A DNA stretch of 64,000 nucleotides, taken from contig NZ_CP028487.1 in the NCBI RefSeq assembly GCF_003048255.1, positions 2,976,001 through 3,040,000 of the forward strand. Direction: 5' to 3'. Position 1 is the first letter of the stretch; every line of letters begins with the position of its first letter. A model generated the notes under the pieces. That model did not search any database. It was not told the origin of the DNA and saw only the letters and a program-made list of their open reading frames with translations. Made by a program: the position numbers and the translations under genes. Source of the DNA: Yersinia massiliensis. GTDB lineage: Bacteria; Pseudomonadota; Gammaproteobacteria; Enterobacterales; Enterobacteriaceae. Positions 42,011 through 51,522 of this stretch are shown piece by piece.

Positions 42011-42368
42011 GTGAATTTAGGATTTATCCCATGAATTATTACAATTTTTAGCGCTTCCCACTATAAAACCATTATAAAGCGAGTCGGAATGCGGCTTTCA
42101 GCAGAAAATATCGAGGTTGAAAAGCCGTTTTTTACGGCTAAATCGTTAAAGAACATGCACTATTTCGCGTTTTTTTCAGGCAGATTATTACATCAGACTT
42201 GTAAGTTTCTCGCCACGTTGTAGACTTTACTTCGCTAAGGTTGCTCTAGAATGCCAAATCATACTGGCAACGTGATTAACGGGAGCGTTTAAACCTTAAC
42301 GAAGAATTTTAACCAAGGGCTTGGCTTTTAAAAGCTCATTGCCTATTTGGATGATAACGAGGCGTAAA
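42011..42368 (+). promoter_or_regulatory. sulA-ompA intergenic region with the ompA leader
   Basis: No gene is seen. It holds a hairpin AGCCGTTTTTTACGGCT (around 42122-42138) after sulA, and the long ompA 5' untranslated region that ends in GAGGCG, 4 bases before the ATG. In E. coli the leader controls mRNA stability and is a MicA target; that role is assumed here. Confidence 0.55.
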
Positions 42369-43430
42369 ATGAAAAAGACAGCTATCGCATTAGCAGTGGC
42401 ACTGGCAGGTTTCGCTACAGTAGCGCAAGCCGCACCGAAAGATAACACCTGGTACACCGGTGGTAAACTGGGCTGGTCTCAGTTCCAAGACACGGGTTCC
42501 ATCATTAATAATGACGGCCCAACTCATAAAGACCAAGTCGGTGCTGGTGCGTTCTTGGGTTACCAAGCAAACCAATACCTGGGCTTTGAAATGGGTTACG
42601 ACTGGCTTGGCCGTATGCCTTACAAAGGCGACACTAACAATGGCGCTTTCAAAGCACAAGGCGTTCAGTTAGCTGCTAAACTGAGCTACCCTGTAGCACA
42701 AGATCTGGACGTTTACACTCGTCTGGGTGGTCTGGTATGGCGTGCAGACGCTAGCGGTTATAACGCTGCTACCGATACACGCGCTACAGCGCACGACACT
42801 GGTGTTTCTCCACTGGTTGCTCTGGGTGCAGAATACGCTTGGACCAAAAACTGGGCAACCCGTATGGAATACCAATGGGTTAGCAACATCGGTGATAAAG
42901 CTACCGTTGGTGCTCGTCCAGACAACGGTCTGCTGAGTGTTGGTGTTTCTTACCGTTTCGGTCAGGATGATGTAGCAGCACCAGTAGTTGCTCCAGCTCC
43001 AGCGCCAGCGCCAGTTGTTGATACTAAGCGTTTCACGCTGAAATCTGACGTACTGTTCGCTTTCAACAAGTCAACGTTGAAACCAGAAGGCCAGCAAGCT
43101 CTGGACCAACTGTACGCACAGCTGAGCTCTATCGATCCTAAAGACGGTTCTGTTGTGGTTCTGGGCTTTGCTGACCGTATCGGTCAACCAGCTCCTAACT
43201 TAGCTTTGTCTCAGCGTCGTGCTGACAGCGTGCGTGATTACCTGGTTTCTAAAGGTATCCCTGCTGACAAAATCACCGCTCGCGGTGAAGGCCAAGCAAA
43301 CCCAGTTACAGGCAACACTTGTGACAACGTGAAACCACGTGCTGCTCTGATCGAGTGCCTGGCACCAGATCGTCGCGTAGAGATCGAAGTTAAAGGCTAC
43401 AAAGAAGTTGTAACTCAGCCACAGGCTTAA
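42369..43430 (+). CDS. ompA: Outer membrane protein A
   Basis: A 353-residue protein from the ATG at 42369 ([20 protein letters not shown]); the upstream in-frame codons lie in the leader. The signal peptide ends AQA. Residues about 22-195 form an eight-stranded barrel ([18 protein letters not shown] to [11 protein letters not shown]), then a Pro/Ala hinge ([10 protein letters not shown]) and an OmpA-like peptidoglycan-binding domain ([40 protein letters not shown]). It anchors the outer membrane to the wall and is a phage receptor in many species. Extracellular loop sequences support Yersinia. Confidence 0.97.
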   Translation: MKKTAIALAVALAGFATVAQAAPKDNTWYTGGKLGWSQFQDTGSIINNDGPTHKDQVGAGAFLGYQANQYLGFEMGYDWLGRMPYKGDTNNGAFKAQGVQLAAKLSYPVAQDLDVYTRLGGLVWRADASGYNAATDTRATAHDTGVSPLVALGAEYAWTKNWATRMEYQWVSNIGDKATVGARPDNGLLSVGVSYRFGQDDVAAPVVAPAPAPAPVVDTKRFTLKSDVLFAFNKSTLKPEGQQALDQLYAQLSSIDPKDGSVVVLGFADRIGQPAPNLALSQRRADSVRDYLVSKGIPADKITARGEGQANPVTGNTCDNVKPRAALIECLAPDRRVEIEVKGYKEVVTQPQA

Positions 43431-43445
43431 GTTTACTTCTTTCGT

Positions 43446-43475
43446 AAAAAACCCCGCATTGCGGGGTTTTTTTTA
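43446..43475 (+). terminator. ompA terminator
   Basis: ACCCCGC/GCGGGGT around an ATT loop is followed by eight or more T and preceded by A run, so it may work in both directions between ompA and matP. Confidence 0.92.
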
Positions 43476-43492
43476 TTCTCGCTGCAGTCTGA

Positions 43493-43948
43493 TTATTTCT
43501 CTTTACCCAAAATATCCTGTAAGTCCTGCTTCAGCGATGACATCTGGTTAGCGTATTTCTCTTTACGCTCAGCATCTTCAATTAACTGAACAACTGTCTC
43601 CGAAAGCGTATTACCACGACGACGAGCGAGAGCAGCTAAGCGTTGCCAAACCAGAAATTCCAAGTCGATTGATTTTTTTCGAGTATGCTGATGCTCTGCG
43701 TTAAAATGCCGCTTGCGCCTGGCGCGGATAGTTTGCTTCATTCGCGTGGTGAGTCGCAGATTCATATGAGCATCAATCCACTCCAACACCTTCACTGGCT
43801 CACTTTCCAGCTTCATCAGTTGCTCCACAGCATCTGAGGCAGCACTGTTTTCGATGTGTCGGGTAATGGCCTCACCTTCGCGGTGTTTTTTGACCAAATA
43901 TGCCCATTTCCAACCACTTTCTAGATTTTCCAGTTGTTGATATTTCAT
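43493..43948 (-). CDS. matP: Ter macrodomain organiser MatP
   Basis: A 151-residue protein from the ATG at 43948 ([20 protein letters not shown]). A four-helix bundle, a ribbon-helix-helix region ([20 protein letters not shown], then [20 protein letters not shown]) and a C-terminal coiled coil ([20 protein letters not shown]) are as in E. coli MatP. It binds matS sites in the terminus and condenses that region. Confidence 0.95.
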   Translation of the reverse strand: MKYQQLENLESGWKWAYLVKKHREGEAITRHIENSAASDAVEQLMKLESEPVKVLEWIDAHMNLRLTTRMKQTIRARRKRHFNAEHQHTRKKSIDLEFLVWQRLAALARRRGNTLSETVVQLIEDAERKEKYANQMSSLKQDLQDILGKEK

Positions 43949-44158
43949 CGTGAGCTCTTTAGTGACGGCGTAACTTAAACCAAGCATAACAGCTTTAGGC
44001 AGAATTTCATCCTACTAAAAGCCCTTGAGTAGATTGTTTTTTGTACGGAACACTGCAGATATCTTACTCCTTATCACCAACCGCCACTCTACGTATATGC
44101 AGCCCGCTTTATTCTTGTATAATCGCCCTTTCCCTTTTTGACGATTGCATTTATCACT

Positions 44159-45910
44159 TTGACCAATAACCGACTCGAATGGCAGTCACTGCTGCCAAAC
44201 ACAACGCCATATGAAGCGTTATTTGCTACTGCCTCCCAATTGGAGCCTGTTTCTTTTGCCGCCATTCAACCTCGGTTAGAAAATGGCATGACACTCTTTT
44301 GTCATCCACAATCTCAACCGCGTTTTATGCTGCTCAAAGCACAAGAGAGCACGGAGTATCTGGCGTTAATTGCACAGGCAGTGAATGAGCTGCAACCTGA
44401 GGCTTCAGCCTTGTTTGGTGGCGACTATCTGATTCAAGACCACCAAGCTAGCTGGCAACCCGCTCTGCAGGGTAATGAGCGTTTCGCCGCTCAGTCACGC
44501 TGTCTCTATCAGGAATGGGTCGAGCCGGAACAACTGTTTGGTTGTGTTAGATGGCATAAAGATCAAATCAGCCTGCAACCTGGTTTAGTTCATCAAGCCA
44601 ATGGTGGCGTATTGATCCTATCGGTACGGGCGTTGCAAGCTCAACCACTCATGTGGCTACGCCTGAAACAGATGATTGTTCAGCAGCGCTTCGATTGGTT
44701 ATCACCCGATGAAACCCGCCCTCTGCCGCTACATATCCCTTCCATGCCGCTGGATTTGCGTCTGATTCTGGTTGGCGATCGTTTAGGTCTTGGCGACTTC
44801 CACGATATGGAGCCTGAGCTGGGTGAATTGGCTATTTATGGTGAGTTCGAAGTAGAACTTCCGTTGGTCGATATTGATGGCATGACCTTATGGTGCGGCT
44901 ATGTCAATGCGCTGTTGCAACAAAAGCAATTGCCGCCATTAGCTGCAGACGCCTGGCCAGTTCTAGTACGTCAGGCTGTACGTTATAGCGGTGACCAAGG
45001 TAGCCTGCCACTGTGTCCTCAATGGCTAACCCACCAGCTAGCGGAAGCCGCGCTCTACGCTGAAGGGGATATCCTCACAGCCAATGCCTTAGAACTCGCC
45101 TTAAATGCTCGTGACTGGCGGCATAGCTATCTTGCTGAGCGGATGCAGGATGAAATCGAGCTTGGTCAAATCCTGGTTGAGACTGAAGGTCAAGTTATCG
45201 GCCAGATCAATGGTCTGTCCGTGCTGGAATACCCTGGTCATCCTTATGCCTTTGGCGAACCCGCCCGAATCAGCTGCGTTGTTCATTTAGGGGATGGCGA
45301 GTTTGTTGATGTTGAGCGTAAAGCTGAACTGGGCGGTAACCTTCATGCTAAAGGCATGATGATCATGCAAGCATTCCTCATTTCAGAGCTTGAACTAGAT
45401 CAACCACTGCCTTTCTCTGCCTCCCTTGTTTTTGAGCAATCTTATGGCGAAGTGGATGGTGACAGTGCATCGCTCGCGGAGCTCTGTGTACTCATTAGTG
45501 CCCTCTCGCAGCAACCTATCAACCAGCAAATCGCGGTGACCGGTTCTGTTGACCAGTTTGGTAATGTACAGCCGATTGGTGGCGTTAATGAAAAGATTGA
45601 AGGTTTCTTCGAGACTTGTCAGCGCCGTGGGCTTACAGGCACACAAGGGGTGATTTTACCGTCAACCAATGTCCGTCATTTGTGCCTTAATCAGGCCGTG
45701 ATTGACGCTGTGCAAGCGGGTCAATTCCATCTGTGGGCCGTTGATACCGTAGTTGAGGCATTACCACTATTAACCGGTGTGGTTTATGCTGATGAACAGC
45801 AACCTAGTCTTTTGGGTATTATTCAAGAGCGAATCTCGCAGGTAAATCCGCAGGACAGACATCGTTGGCCATGGCCATTACGTTGGCTGAACTGGTTCAA
45901 CCACGGCTGA
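44159..45910 (+). CDS. ycbZ: Lon-type protease family protein YcbZ (LonH)
   Basis: About 583 residues, from a TTG at 44159 ([20 protein letters not shown]), which aligns with the short start of the E. coli protein (MTITKLAW); an earlier TTG at 44138 is also possible. An N-terminal ATPase-like part ([35 protein letters not shown]) precedes a Lon proteolytic domain with serine in [15 protein letters not shown] and lysine in [15 protein letters not shown]. It resembles Lon without a full AAA+ module. The end overlaps the FadR/FabR region of fabA. Confidence 0.9.
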   Translation: MTNNRLEWQSLLPNTTPYEALFATASQLEPVSFAAIQPRLENGMTLFCHPQSQPRFMLLKAQESTEYLALIAQAVNELQPEASALFGGDYLIQDHQASWQPALQGNERFAAQSRCLYQEWVEPEQLFGCVRWHKDQISLQPGLVHQANGGVLILSVRALQAQPLMWLRLKQMIVQQRFDWLSPDETRPLPLHIPSMPLDLRLILVGDRLGLGDFHDMEPELGELAIYGEFEVELPLVDIDGMTLWCGYVNALLQQKQLPPLAADAWPVLVRQAVRYSGDQGSLPLCPQWLTHQLAEAALYAEGDILTANALELALNARDWRHSYLAERMQDEIELGQILVETEGQVIGQINGLSVLEYPGHPYAFGEPARISCVVHLGDGEFVDVERKAELGGNLHAKGMMIMQAFLISELELDQPLPFSASLVFEQSYGEVDGDSASLAELCVLISALSQQPINQQIAVTGSVDQFGNVQPIGGVNEKIEGFFETCQRRGLTGTQGVILPSTNVRHLCLNQAVIDAVQAGQFHLWAVDTVVEALPLLTGVVYADEQQPSLLGIIQERISQVNPQDRHRWPWPLRWLNWFNHG

Positions 45911-45940
45911 TCGGACTTGCTCAGCGTACAGGTGTACGCT
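45905..45940 (+). promoter_or_regulatory. FadR and FabR operators of fabA
   Basis: GCTGATCGGACTTGCTC at about 45906-45922 corresponds to the FadR activating site of E. coli fabA. AGCGTACAGGTGTACGCT at 45923-45940 is a perfect FabR dyad. Together they predict activation by FadR and repression by FabR according to unsaturated acyl supply. Confidence 0.85.
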
Positions 45941-45978
45941 ATTCTGCGCACTTCACTAAAATAAGGCTTACTGAGAAC

Positions 45979-46497
45979 ATGGTAGATAAACGCGAATCCT
46001 ATACAAAAGAAGACCTTGAAGCTTCAGGCCGTGGCGAACTGTTTGGCGCTGGCGGGCCACCATTGCCAGCGGGCAATATGTTAATGATGGACCGTGTCGT
46101 CAAAATGACAGAAGACGGCGGCACCTATGGCAAAGGTTATGTGGAAGCGGAACTGGATATCAATCCGGATCTATGGTTCTTCGGTTGCCACTTTATCGGC
46201 GATCCCGTCATGCCTGGTTGTCTGGGCCTGGATGCCATGTGGCAACTAGTTGGCTTCTATCTTGGCTGGTTGGGCGGTGAAGGCAAAGGCCGTGCACTGG
46301 GTGTGGGTGAAGTTAAATTTACTGGTCAGGTCCTGCCTGATGCCAAAAAAGTGACCTACCGCATTAATTTTAAACGCATTATTATGCGTAAATTAATTAT
46401 GGGTGTGGCAGACGGCGAAGTATTAGTTGATGGCAAAGTCATTTATACAGCCACTGATTTGAAAGTTGGCTTGTTCAAAGACACTAACGCTTTCTAA
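45979..46497 (+). CDS. fabA: 3-hydroxydecanoyl-ACP dehydratase/isomerase FabA
   Basis: A 172-residue protein from the ATG at 45979 ([20 protein letters not shown]); upstream codons overlap the operators. The catalytic His is in [16 protein letters not shown] and the Asp in [20 protein letters not shown]. It dehydrates 3-hydroxydecanoyl-ACP and isomerises the product to start unsaturated fatty acid synthesis. A FabF paralogue lies 0.8 kb downstream. Confidence 0.97.
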   Translation: MVDKRESYTKEDLEASGRGELFGAGGPPLPAGNMLMMDRVVKMTEDGGTYGKGYVEAELDINPDLWFFGCHFIGDPVMPGCLGLDAMWQLVGFYLGWLGGEGKGRALGVGEVKFTGQVLPDAKKVTYRINFKRIIMRKLIMGVADGEVLVDGKVIYTATDLKVGLFKDTNAF

Positions 46498-46515
46498 TAG
46501 TGTATTTGCTGTCTA

Positions 46516-46539
46516 TGTGCAGGGGCCATCCCCTGCACA
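46516..46539 (+). terminator. 10-bp hairpin after fabA
   Basis: TGTGCAGGGG and CCCCTGCACA form a perfect 10-bp stem with loop CCAT, 18 bases after the stop. No T run follows, so it may be an RNA processing or stability structure. Confidence 0.5.
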
Positions 46540-46562
46540 GTAATAGTTATGGCTCATCAACG

Positions 46563-46584
46563 AAATGCCCTGTGGCATTTTTTT
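46563..46584 (+). terminator. fabA terminator
   Basis: AAATGCC/GGCATTT with loop CTGT is followed by TTTT. Confidence 0.85.
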
Positions 46585-46743
46585 AACAGCAGTGACTACA
46601 ATAAATGTAGTCGATTAATATTACGCCGATGAATCGTCGTACACGATGGTTTGTTGGAGCAACGCTTGAGAGATCAAGGTTTGTTAGAAAATGGCTTGTT
46701 AGGCCAAGGTTAGCGAAATCCACCGGATTAAAGTGAGCGAGAT

Positions 46744-47286
46744 ATGCAAAAAACCAGTCTTGACGCAATGCCCTGTCCCGTCGCCCGCTCGCTTGAAAGA
46801 GTGGGCGAATGGTGGAGCATCCTAATCATCCGTGATGCCTTTCAGGGATTAACGCGTTTTGATGAATTCCAGCAAAGTTTGCAACTCTCGCCGACTATTC
46901 TGACTCGGCGGTTAAAGTATCTAGTGGAAAGTGGCATCTTTGAGAAACGCCTCTACCACCCTCGCCCTGCCCGTTATGAATATTTATTGACCGAACGTGG
47001 TAACGATTTCTTTCCGGTGATTGCAACGCTGTTTCATTGGGGAAATCAACATTTTGCACCAGAGGGGCCTGCAGTGTTACTGGTCGATCGCCGCACGGGT
47101 ACGGCTGTAGAACCTGTCTTGCTCGATAAGCGCACTGGACAACCTCTGCGTACGCAAGATGTCACTCTAACGGCAGGCTCCGTCAGGAGCGATATAATTA
47201 ATCAACGACTGGCACTGATGCAAGGCAAGCAGTCTAAAGATGCCAAGCAGACCTCCCATATAATCGAGCCTCAAAAGGAAAAATGA
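46744..47286 (+). CDS. HxlR-type winged-helix transcriptional regulator
   Basis: A 180-residue protein. The HxlR signature PCPVARSLERVGEWWSILII is at residues 10-30, with the Cys typical of redox- or ligand-sensing members, then DEFQQSLQLSPTILTRRLKY (recognition helix) and YHPRPARYEYLLTERGNDFF. The stop overlaps the start of the FabF-like gene (ATGA), so the two are translationally coupled. It may control that gene or the fabA area. The signal is unknown. Confidence 0.92.
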   Translation: MQKTSLDAMPCPVARSLERVGEWWSILIIRDAFQGLTRFDEFQQSLQLSPTILTRRLKYLVESGIFEKRLYHPRPARYEYLLTERGNDFFPVIATLFHWGNQHFAPEGPAVLLVDRRTGTAVEPVLLDKRTGQPLRTQDVTLTAGSVRSDIINQRLALMQGKQSKDAKQTSHIIEPQKEK

Positions 47287-48560
47287 TGAATACGCGCCGT
47301 GTAGTGATTACAGGAATGGGTGTCGTTTCCCCATTAGGTTGTGGTATCGAAACTGTTTGGCAGCGCCTGTTAGCAGGACAATCCGGTATTCGTGTGTTGC
47401 CTGATGAGATTGTCGGTGATTTACCCGCCAAAATTGGCGGACAAGTCCCCACTATCGCAGCAGACACTGAAGCAGGCTTTGATCCAGATAAAGCGGTTGC
47501 GCCAAAAGATCAAAAGAAAATGGATCGTTTTATTGAATTTGCGATGGCCGCAGCGGATGAAGCCATTGCCCAGGCGGGCTGGCAAGCGGACGACGAAGAG
47601 AAGCAAGATCGAACCGCCACAGTCATTGGTTCCGGAATCGGTGGATTCCCTTCGATTGCCCATGCAGTGCGAACGACAGATAGCCGTGGGCCTAAACGTT
47701 TATCCCCTTTCACCGTACCTTCCTTTTTAGTGAATCTGGCCGCAGGCCATGTTTCGATTAAGCATCATTTCAAAGGCCCTATTGGCGCACCTGTCACCGC
47801 CTGCGCCGCAGGTGTGCAAGCGATTGGCGATGCAGTCCGATTGATTCGTAACAATGAGGCTGATGTGGCTTTATGCGGTGGCGCTGAAGCCGCCATTGAT
47901 AAAGTCAGTCTGGCTGGCTTTGCCGCCGCTCGCGCCCTGTCAACAGGCTCGAATGATGCCCCGGAAAAAGCCTCTCGTCCATTCGATAGCGCACGCGATG
48001 GCTTTGTGATGGGTGAAGGTGCGGGTTTACTGATTATCGAGGCGTTGGAGCATGCTCTGGCGCGTGGTGCACAGCCGTTAGCGGAAATTGTTGGCTATGG
48101 CACCAGTGCGGATGCCTACCATATGACATCGGGTGCTGAAGACGGTGACGGCGCATACCGTGCAATGAAAATTGCTTTGCGCCAAGCAGGCATTACGCCC
48201 TCACAGGTTCAACATTTGAATGCACATGCAACCTCTACTCCAGTGGGCGATCTTGGCGAAATTAATGCGATTAAGCATTTGTTTGGTGAGGGTGACACAT
48301 TAGCAGTGACTTCCACTAAGTCTGCTACAGGCCATTTACTGGGTGCTGCAGGCGGTTTGGAGACTATTTTTACTGTGCTGGCCTTACGTGATCAAATCGT
48401 ACCGGCAACCTTGAATCTGGAAAATCCTGACCCTGCAGCCCAAGGGCTTAATATCGTGGCAGGTCAGGCGTTGCCTCATGAGATGACTTATGCCCTTTCG
48501 AATGGTTTTGGTTTTGGTGGTGTGAATGCCAGTATCTTGCTGAAACGTTGGGTAGATTAA
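47283..48560 (+). CDS. FabF-like beta-ketoacyl-ACP synthase (paralogue)
   Basis: A 425-residue KAS II-type enzyme (FabF is about 413). The catalytic Cys is in GAPVTACAAGVQAIGD and the two His in QHLNAHATSTPVGD and TKSATGHLLGAAGGLETIF. It starts TRRVVITGMGVVSPLGCG. It could extend acyl chains beside FabA or make a special acyl product. It is coupled to an HxlR regulator. The normal fabF lies near fabG/acpP elsewhere, so this is probably a second copy; only position and similarity are seen. Confidence 0.92.
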   Translation: MMNTRRVVITGMGVVSPLGCGIETVWQRLLAGQSGIRVLPDEIVGDLPAKIGGQVPTIAADTEAGFDPDKAVAPKDQKKMDRFIEFAMAAADEAIAQAGWQADDEEKQDRTATVIGSGIGGFPSIAHAVRTTDSRGPKRLSPFTVPSFLVNLAAGHVSIKHHFKGPIGAPVTACAAGVQAIGDAVRLIRNNEADVALCGGAEAAIDKVSLAGFAAARALSTGSNDAPEKASRPFDSARDGFVMGEGAGLLIIEALEHALARGAQPLAEIVGYGTSADAYHMTSGAEDGDGAYRAMKIALRQAGITPSQVQHLNAHATSTPVGDLGEINAIKHLFGEGDTLAVTSTKSATGHLLGAAGGLETIFTVLALRDQIVPATLNLENPDPAAQGLNIVAGQALPHEMTYALSNGFGFGGVNASILLKRWVD

Positions 48561-48561
48561 C

Positions 48562-48735
48562 TGATTCGGCTGAATGAACACAGCCAGCAACGCTGTAACT
48601 CCAAGTACGTATATCGCGTTTACCCAAGTAATTGGTGGTACAGCTAGGCGGCAAGTGAATGAATGTCGATGAGCTTACTCAGGTAAGTGATTCGGCTGAA
48701 TGAACGTAGCCAACAACGCTGTAACTCCAAGTACG
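48562..48735. repeat. ERIC-like element with a duplicated 48-bp half
   Basis: Positions 48562-48609 and 48688-48735 are 48-bp direct repeats differing at three bases. The part GAGCTTACTCAGGTAAGTGA at 48671-48690 followed by GCTGAATGAACGTAGCCAAC resembles the ERIC core. The copy at 48562 lacks the left part, so one half appears to have been duplicated. It lies between the FabF-like gene and rmf. Confidence 0.6.
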
Positions 48736-48750
48736 CAGGGTAAAACAACA

Positions 48751-48780
48751 ACCTCCGCAATATGCGCATATCGCGGAGGT
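48751..48780. terminator. Convergent terminator between the FabF-like gene and rmf
   Basis: ACCTCCGC at 48751-48758 pairs with GCGGAGGT at 48773-48780, with an inner ATATGCGCATAT palindrome extending the stem. Confidence 0.7.
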
Positions 48781-48806
48781 CATCCCTTCTTCTGACAGGG
48801 AGCCGC

Positions 48807-48974
48807 TTAAGCGGTCACAGCCCTGTCCTCCATGGCTTGTCGCCAACCTCCTAACCAATGTGATCTAGCGTCTAAAGCTTGATAGGGACAAATTTCCCTC
48901 GAACGCCCTGAAATACCTGCTTGATAACCACGTGACAACGCCCTTTCCAGGCGATCTCTTTTCTGTCTCTTCAT
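48807..48974 (-). CDS. rmf: Ribosome modulation factor
   Basis: A 55-residue basic protein (MKRQKRDRLERALSRGYQAG, then ISGRSREICPYQALDARSHW, LGGWRQAMEDRAVTA). It has the same length as E. coli Rmf and nearly the same sequence. It joins 70S ribosomes into inactive 100S dimers in stationary phase. The stop lies in a short palindrome CCGCTTAAGCGG. It lies between fabA and pqiABC, as in E. coli. Confidence 0.95.
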   Translation of the reverse strand: MKRQKRDRLERALSRGYQAGISGRSREICPYQALDARSHWLGGWRQAMEDRAVTA

Positions 48975-49279
48975 GCCTCGTTTCCCTCATATTTCTGTCT
49001 GGTGGAAAGAAAACAGTGACCACTTTATGTACAGTCACATTTAAGTGATAGTCTTTAAGAAACAGAAAAGCAATGCGCAAAATTCACGCCAATGTCACAT
49101 TTGTGAGCTATGCCCGCAGAATAGGCTAAGTGATTGATTTGAGGTGAATGACAGTAACGAATTGATAGTTAAGGATAATCCCCTTTCATGGCAACAGGAG
49201 TGACGACCAGTGAAAGGGAATTAGACTTTTTTAGCACAATATATTATTTATCCCCCTTTGAAGGGATAAATGGTCCCCC

Positions 49280-49846
49280 TTATTTAGCGGAGGTGCGTTG
49301 CAATTGAGCGGCAATCGTGGCGGCTTCTTGCTGCCAGCCCGTCGCTAAAGTACGGATGAGGGCATCATAGCCATCTTCACTTTGTTTAAGCTCCAAATCG
49401 AATGGCTGCTTAATCAGTTGCCCCTGATGCTTCAGTATCCACACACCGCGAATGATGGCACGGCCGTCATAGCGACCATGGAACCCAGTCACGGTAACAT
49501 TGAGAACATCCTGATCACTGTCTAGTGGTTGAGAAGAAACCAGCCAGCCCGGTAACGCATGGCTAAGGTTGGTCACTAAGGTTTGCTGTAACTGCTGATC
49601 CAACGGGCTAGCCCATAAATTGTTGGTTGCAATGACATACTGAACATCGTTGGTTTGATAGACCACTCCCGCCGCAGCCAGATAATCGGCCACCCCAACA
49701 TGCTCAATCCACAATTGTCTTGAGGCGATGCTGCTACTGGCAGTCGCCGGCGCGCTGAGCGCCGGTAACTGATAATAGGTTTTGTTGGGTTCGCTGCTGC
49801 AAGCACTGAGTAACAATGCCGCGATAACTGCCATCCATTTCATCAT
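49280..49846 (-). CDS. pqiC: Outer membrane lipoprotein PqiC
   Basis: A 188-residue lipoprotein with lipobox LLLSACSSEPNKTYYQLPA; cysteine 16 is the first mature residue. The rest fits the ABC-type transport auxiliary family (IEHVGVADYLAAAGVVYQTN, LWASPLDQQLQQTLVTNLSH). It forms the outer membrane end of the PqiABC intermembrane transport complex. It overlaps pqiB by 4 bases. Confidence 0.95.
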   Translation of the reverse strand: MMKWMAVIAALLLSACSSEPNKTYYQLPALSAPATASSSIASRQLWIEHVGVADYLAAAGVVYQTNDVQYVIATNNLWASPLDQQLQQTLVTNLSHALPGWLVSSQPLDSDQDVLNVTVTGFHGRYDGRAIIRGVWILKHQGQLIKQPFDLELKQSEDGYDALIRTLATGWQQEAATIAAQLQRTSAK

Positions 49847-51522
49847 TTTTTGGCCTTCTTAGGCTGAGGGTCCTGACTTCCTGCCGCTTCAAATACCAGC
49901 GCGTTACTCTTCTCATTCAACGTCCGCAATATCGGCTGTAACTCGCGCAAGACCTGATCTAACCGTTGCATATCACCGACCATTTTATTGTAGGCTGGTG
50001 AACCAGGTTGGAAGCCTTTCATACTGCGATTCAGCTCGTTCAAGGTTTTTTGCAGATCTTGTGGTAGATCTTTCATTGCCGGACTGGCGGTAATGGCCGT
50101 CAATGACTCCAGCGTTTTCTGAGTTTCACGCATCGTTTTCTGGCTTTCGACCAGCGTTTTCGTGACCTCATTCACCATCGGATCCAATGGCAGATTATTA
50201 ATTTTATCCAGCGTTTGCATCACTTTCTGCTGAATTTGCGCCAATCCACCACTAACGGTTGGCAGCAATGGGTAACCCGCCACTTCCAACGGCCCTTTCC
50301 ATGGTTTGGCATCTGGATAGAAATCCAGATCGATAAATAGAGCACCGGTTAACAAGTTGCCCGATTTTAGAGACGCGCGTAACCCGCGCTCTTTAGCCGT
50401 TTTCAGTACCTGTTCAAAGTTCGCATCTGGACCCAAATCATTACGGAAGCGGCCCGGTTCAATACGAATGAGGACAGGAATACGGAAATCATTATCCACG
50501 CGCTGTCTCATCCCTTCCGTGAAGAACGGAACATCACCGACAGTACCGACACGGATACCACGGAATTCGACCGGCGCACCTGACTGCAAACCACGGACCG
50601 AGTCGGAGAAGAACAGCAGGAAATCTTCATGTTCGGTATACAGCGAATTTTGAATACTGCTGCGGTTATCAAACAATTTGAATTCTGGCTTATCCGTTGT
50701 AATCGGGTTACCCAATTCAACACCATCCGGCACGTCAAAACTGACGCCACCACTGAACAACGTCGCCAGCGATGCCATTTCGACTCGCATGCCTTGCGAA
50801 GAGAGATCAACAGCAACGCCACTGTCTTTCCAGAAGCGGACGTTAGTCGTGACCAAACTGTCATATGGTGCGCCAATGAATAGCTGATAACGCATCAGGC
50901 GGGATTTCGCATCGAAGGTACTGGTTTCAACTGAACCGACGCGATAACCACGGAACAACACCGGATCGCCAGCACTTAACTGCCCTGCTTGCTCACTATC
51001 AAGAGTGATACGTAGCCCTTTGGCATCAGGTGAAGCCAACGGCGGGGAGTCAAGCAATGTAAACTCGTTTAATGCCTTACCTTTGCTACCCGGCTGTAAC
51101 TCAATGTAGGCACCAGAAAGCAGCGTACCCAGGCCAGACACCCCTTCACGACCAATCTGCGGCTTCACAACCCAGAACACTGTGTCGCTGTGCAATAACG
51201 TTTCCATGCCTGAGTTCAAGCGCGCCTGCACGATAACGTGGTTAAGGTCTGGGCTCAGGGTAACCTGCTCGACAATACCGACATCCACACTGCGGCTCTT
51301 TATTTTTGTTTTACCGGCCTCAATACCTTCAGCATTCAACGTGGTCATGACCACCTGAGGCCCTTGATGGCTAAAATGATAAAACAGTATCCATGCACCA
51401 ATCAGCGCGGTGACAATTGGGATGATCCACACAGGGGACCAACGCTTAATTTTTTCAATTTCCGCCACATTCTGGCTGGGATTATTTTCCGTCACCTTGC
51501 GGCTCCTTTTGGGTTGTTTCAC
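49843..51522 (-). CDS. pqiB: MCE-domain intermembrane transport protein PqiB
   Basis: A 559-residue protein with one N-terminal transmembrane helix (WIIPIVTALIGAWILFYHFS, about 32-50) and three MCE domains, for example TLNAEGIEAGKTKIKSRSVD, VLFRGYRVGSVETSTFDAKS and VEFRGIRVGTVGDVPFFTEG. A helical C terminus (LVESQKTMRETQKTLESLTA) would form the needle. It spans the periplasm between PqiA and PqiC. It overlaps pqiA by 41 bases. Confidence 0.96.
   Translation of the reverse strand: MKQPKRSRKVTENNPSQNVAEIEKIKRWSPVWIIPIVTALIGAWILFYHFSHQGPQVVMTTLNAEGIEAGKTKIKSRSVDVGIVEQVTLSPDLNHVIVQARLNSGMETLLHSDTVFWVVKPQIGREGVSGLGTLLSGAYIELQPGSKGKALNEFTLLDSPPLASPDAKGLRITLDSEQAGQLSAGDPVLFRGYRVGSVETSTFDAKSRLMRYQLFIGAPYDSLVTTNVRFWKDSGVAVDLSSQGMRVEMASLATLFSGGVSFDVPDGVELGNPITTDKPEFKLFDNRSSIQNSLYTEHEDFLLFFSDSVRGLQSGAPVEFRGIRVGTVGDVPFFTEGMRQRVDNDFRIPVLIRIEPGRFRNDLGPDANFEQVLKTAKERGLRASLKSGNLLTGALFIDLDFYPDAKPWKGPLEVAGYPLLPTVSGGLAQIQQKVMQTLDKINNLPLDPMVNEVTKTLVESQKTMRETQKTLESLTAITASPAMKDLPQDLQKTLNELNRSMKGFQPGSPAYNKMVGDMQRLDQVLRELQPILRTLNEKSNALVFEAAGSQDPQPKKAKK

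Noticed and set aside
47510..47713. Minus-strand frames opposite the FabF-like gene
   Set aside because: They lie inside a well-supported gene and have no ribosome site or domain.
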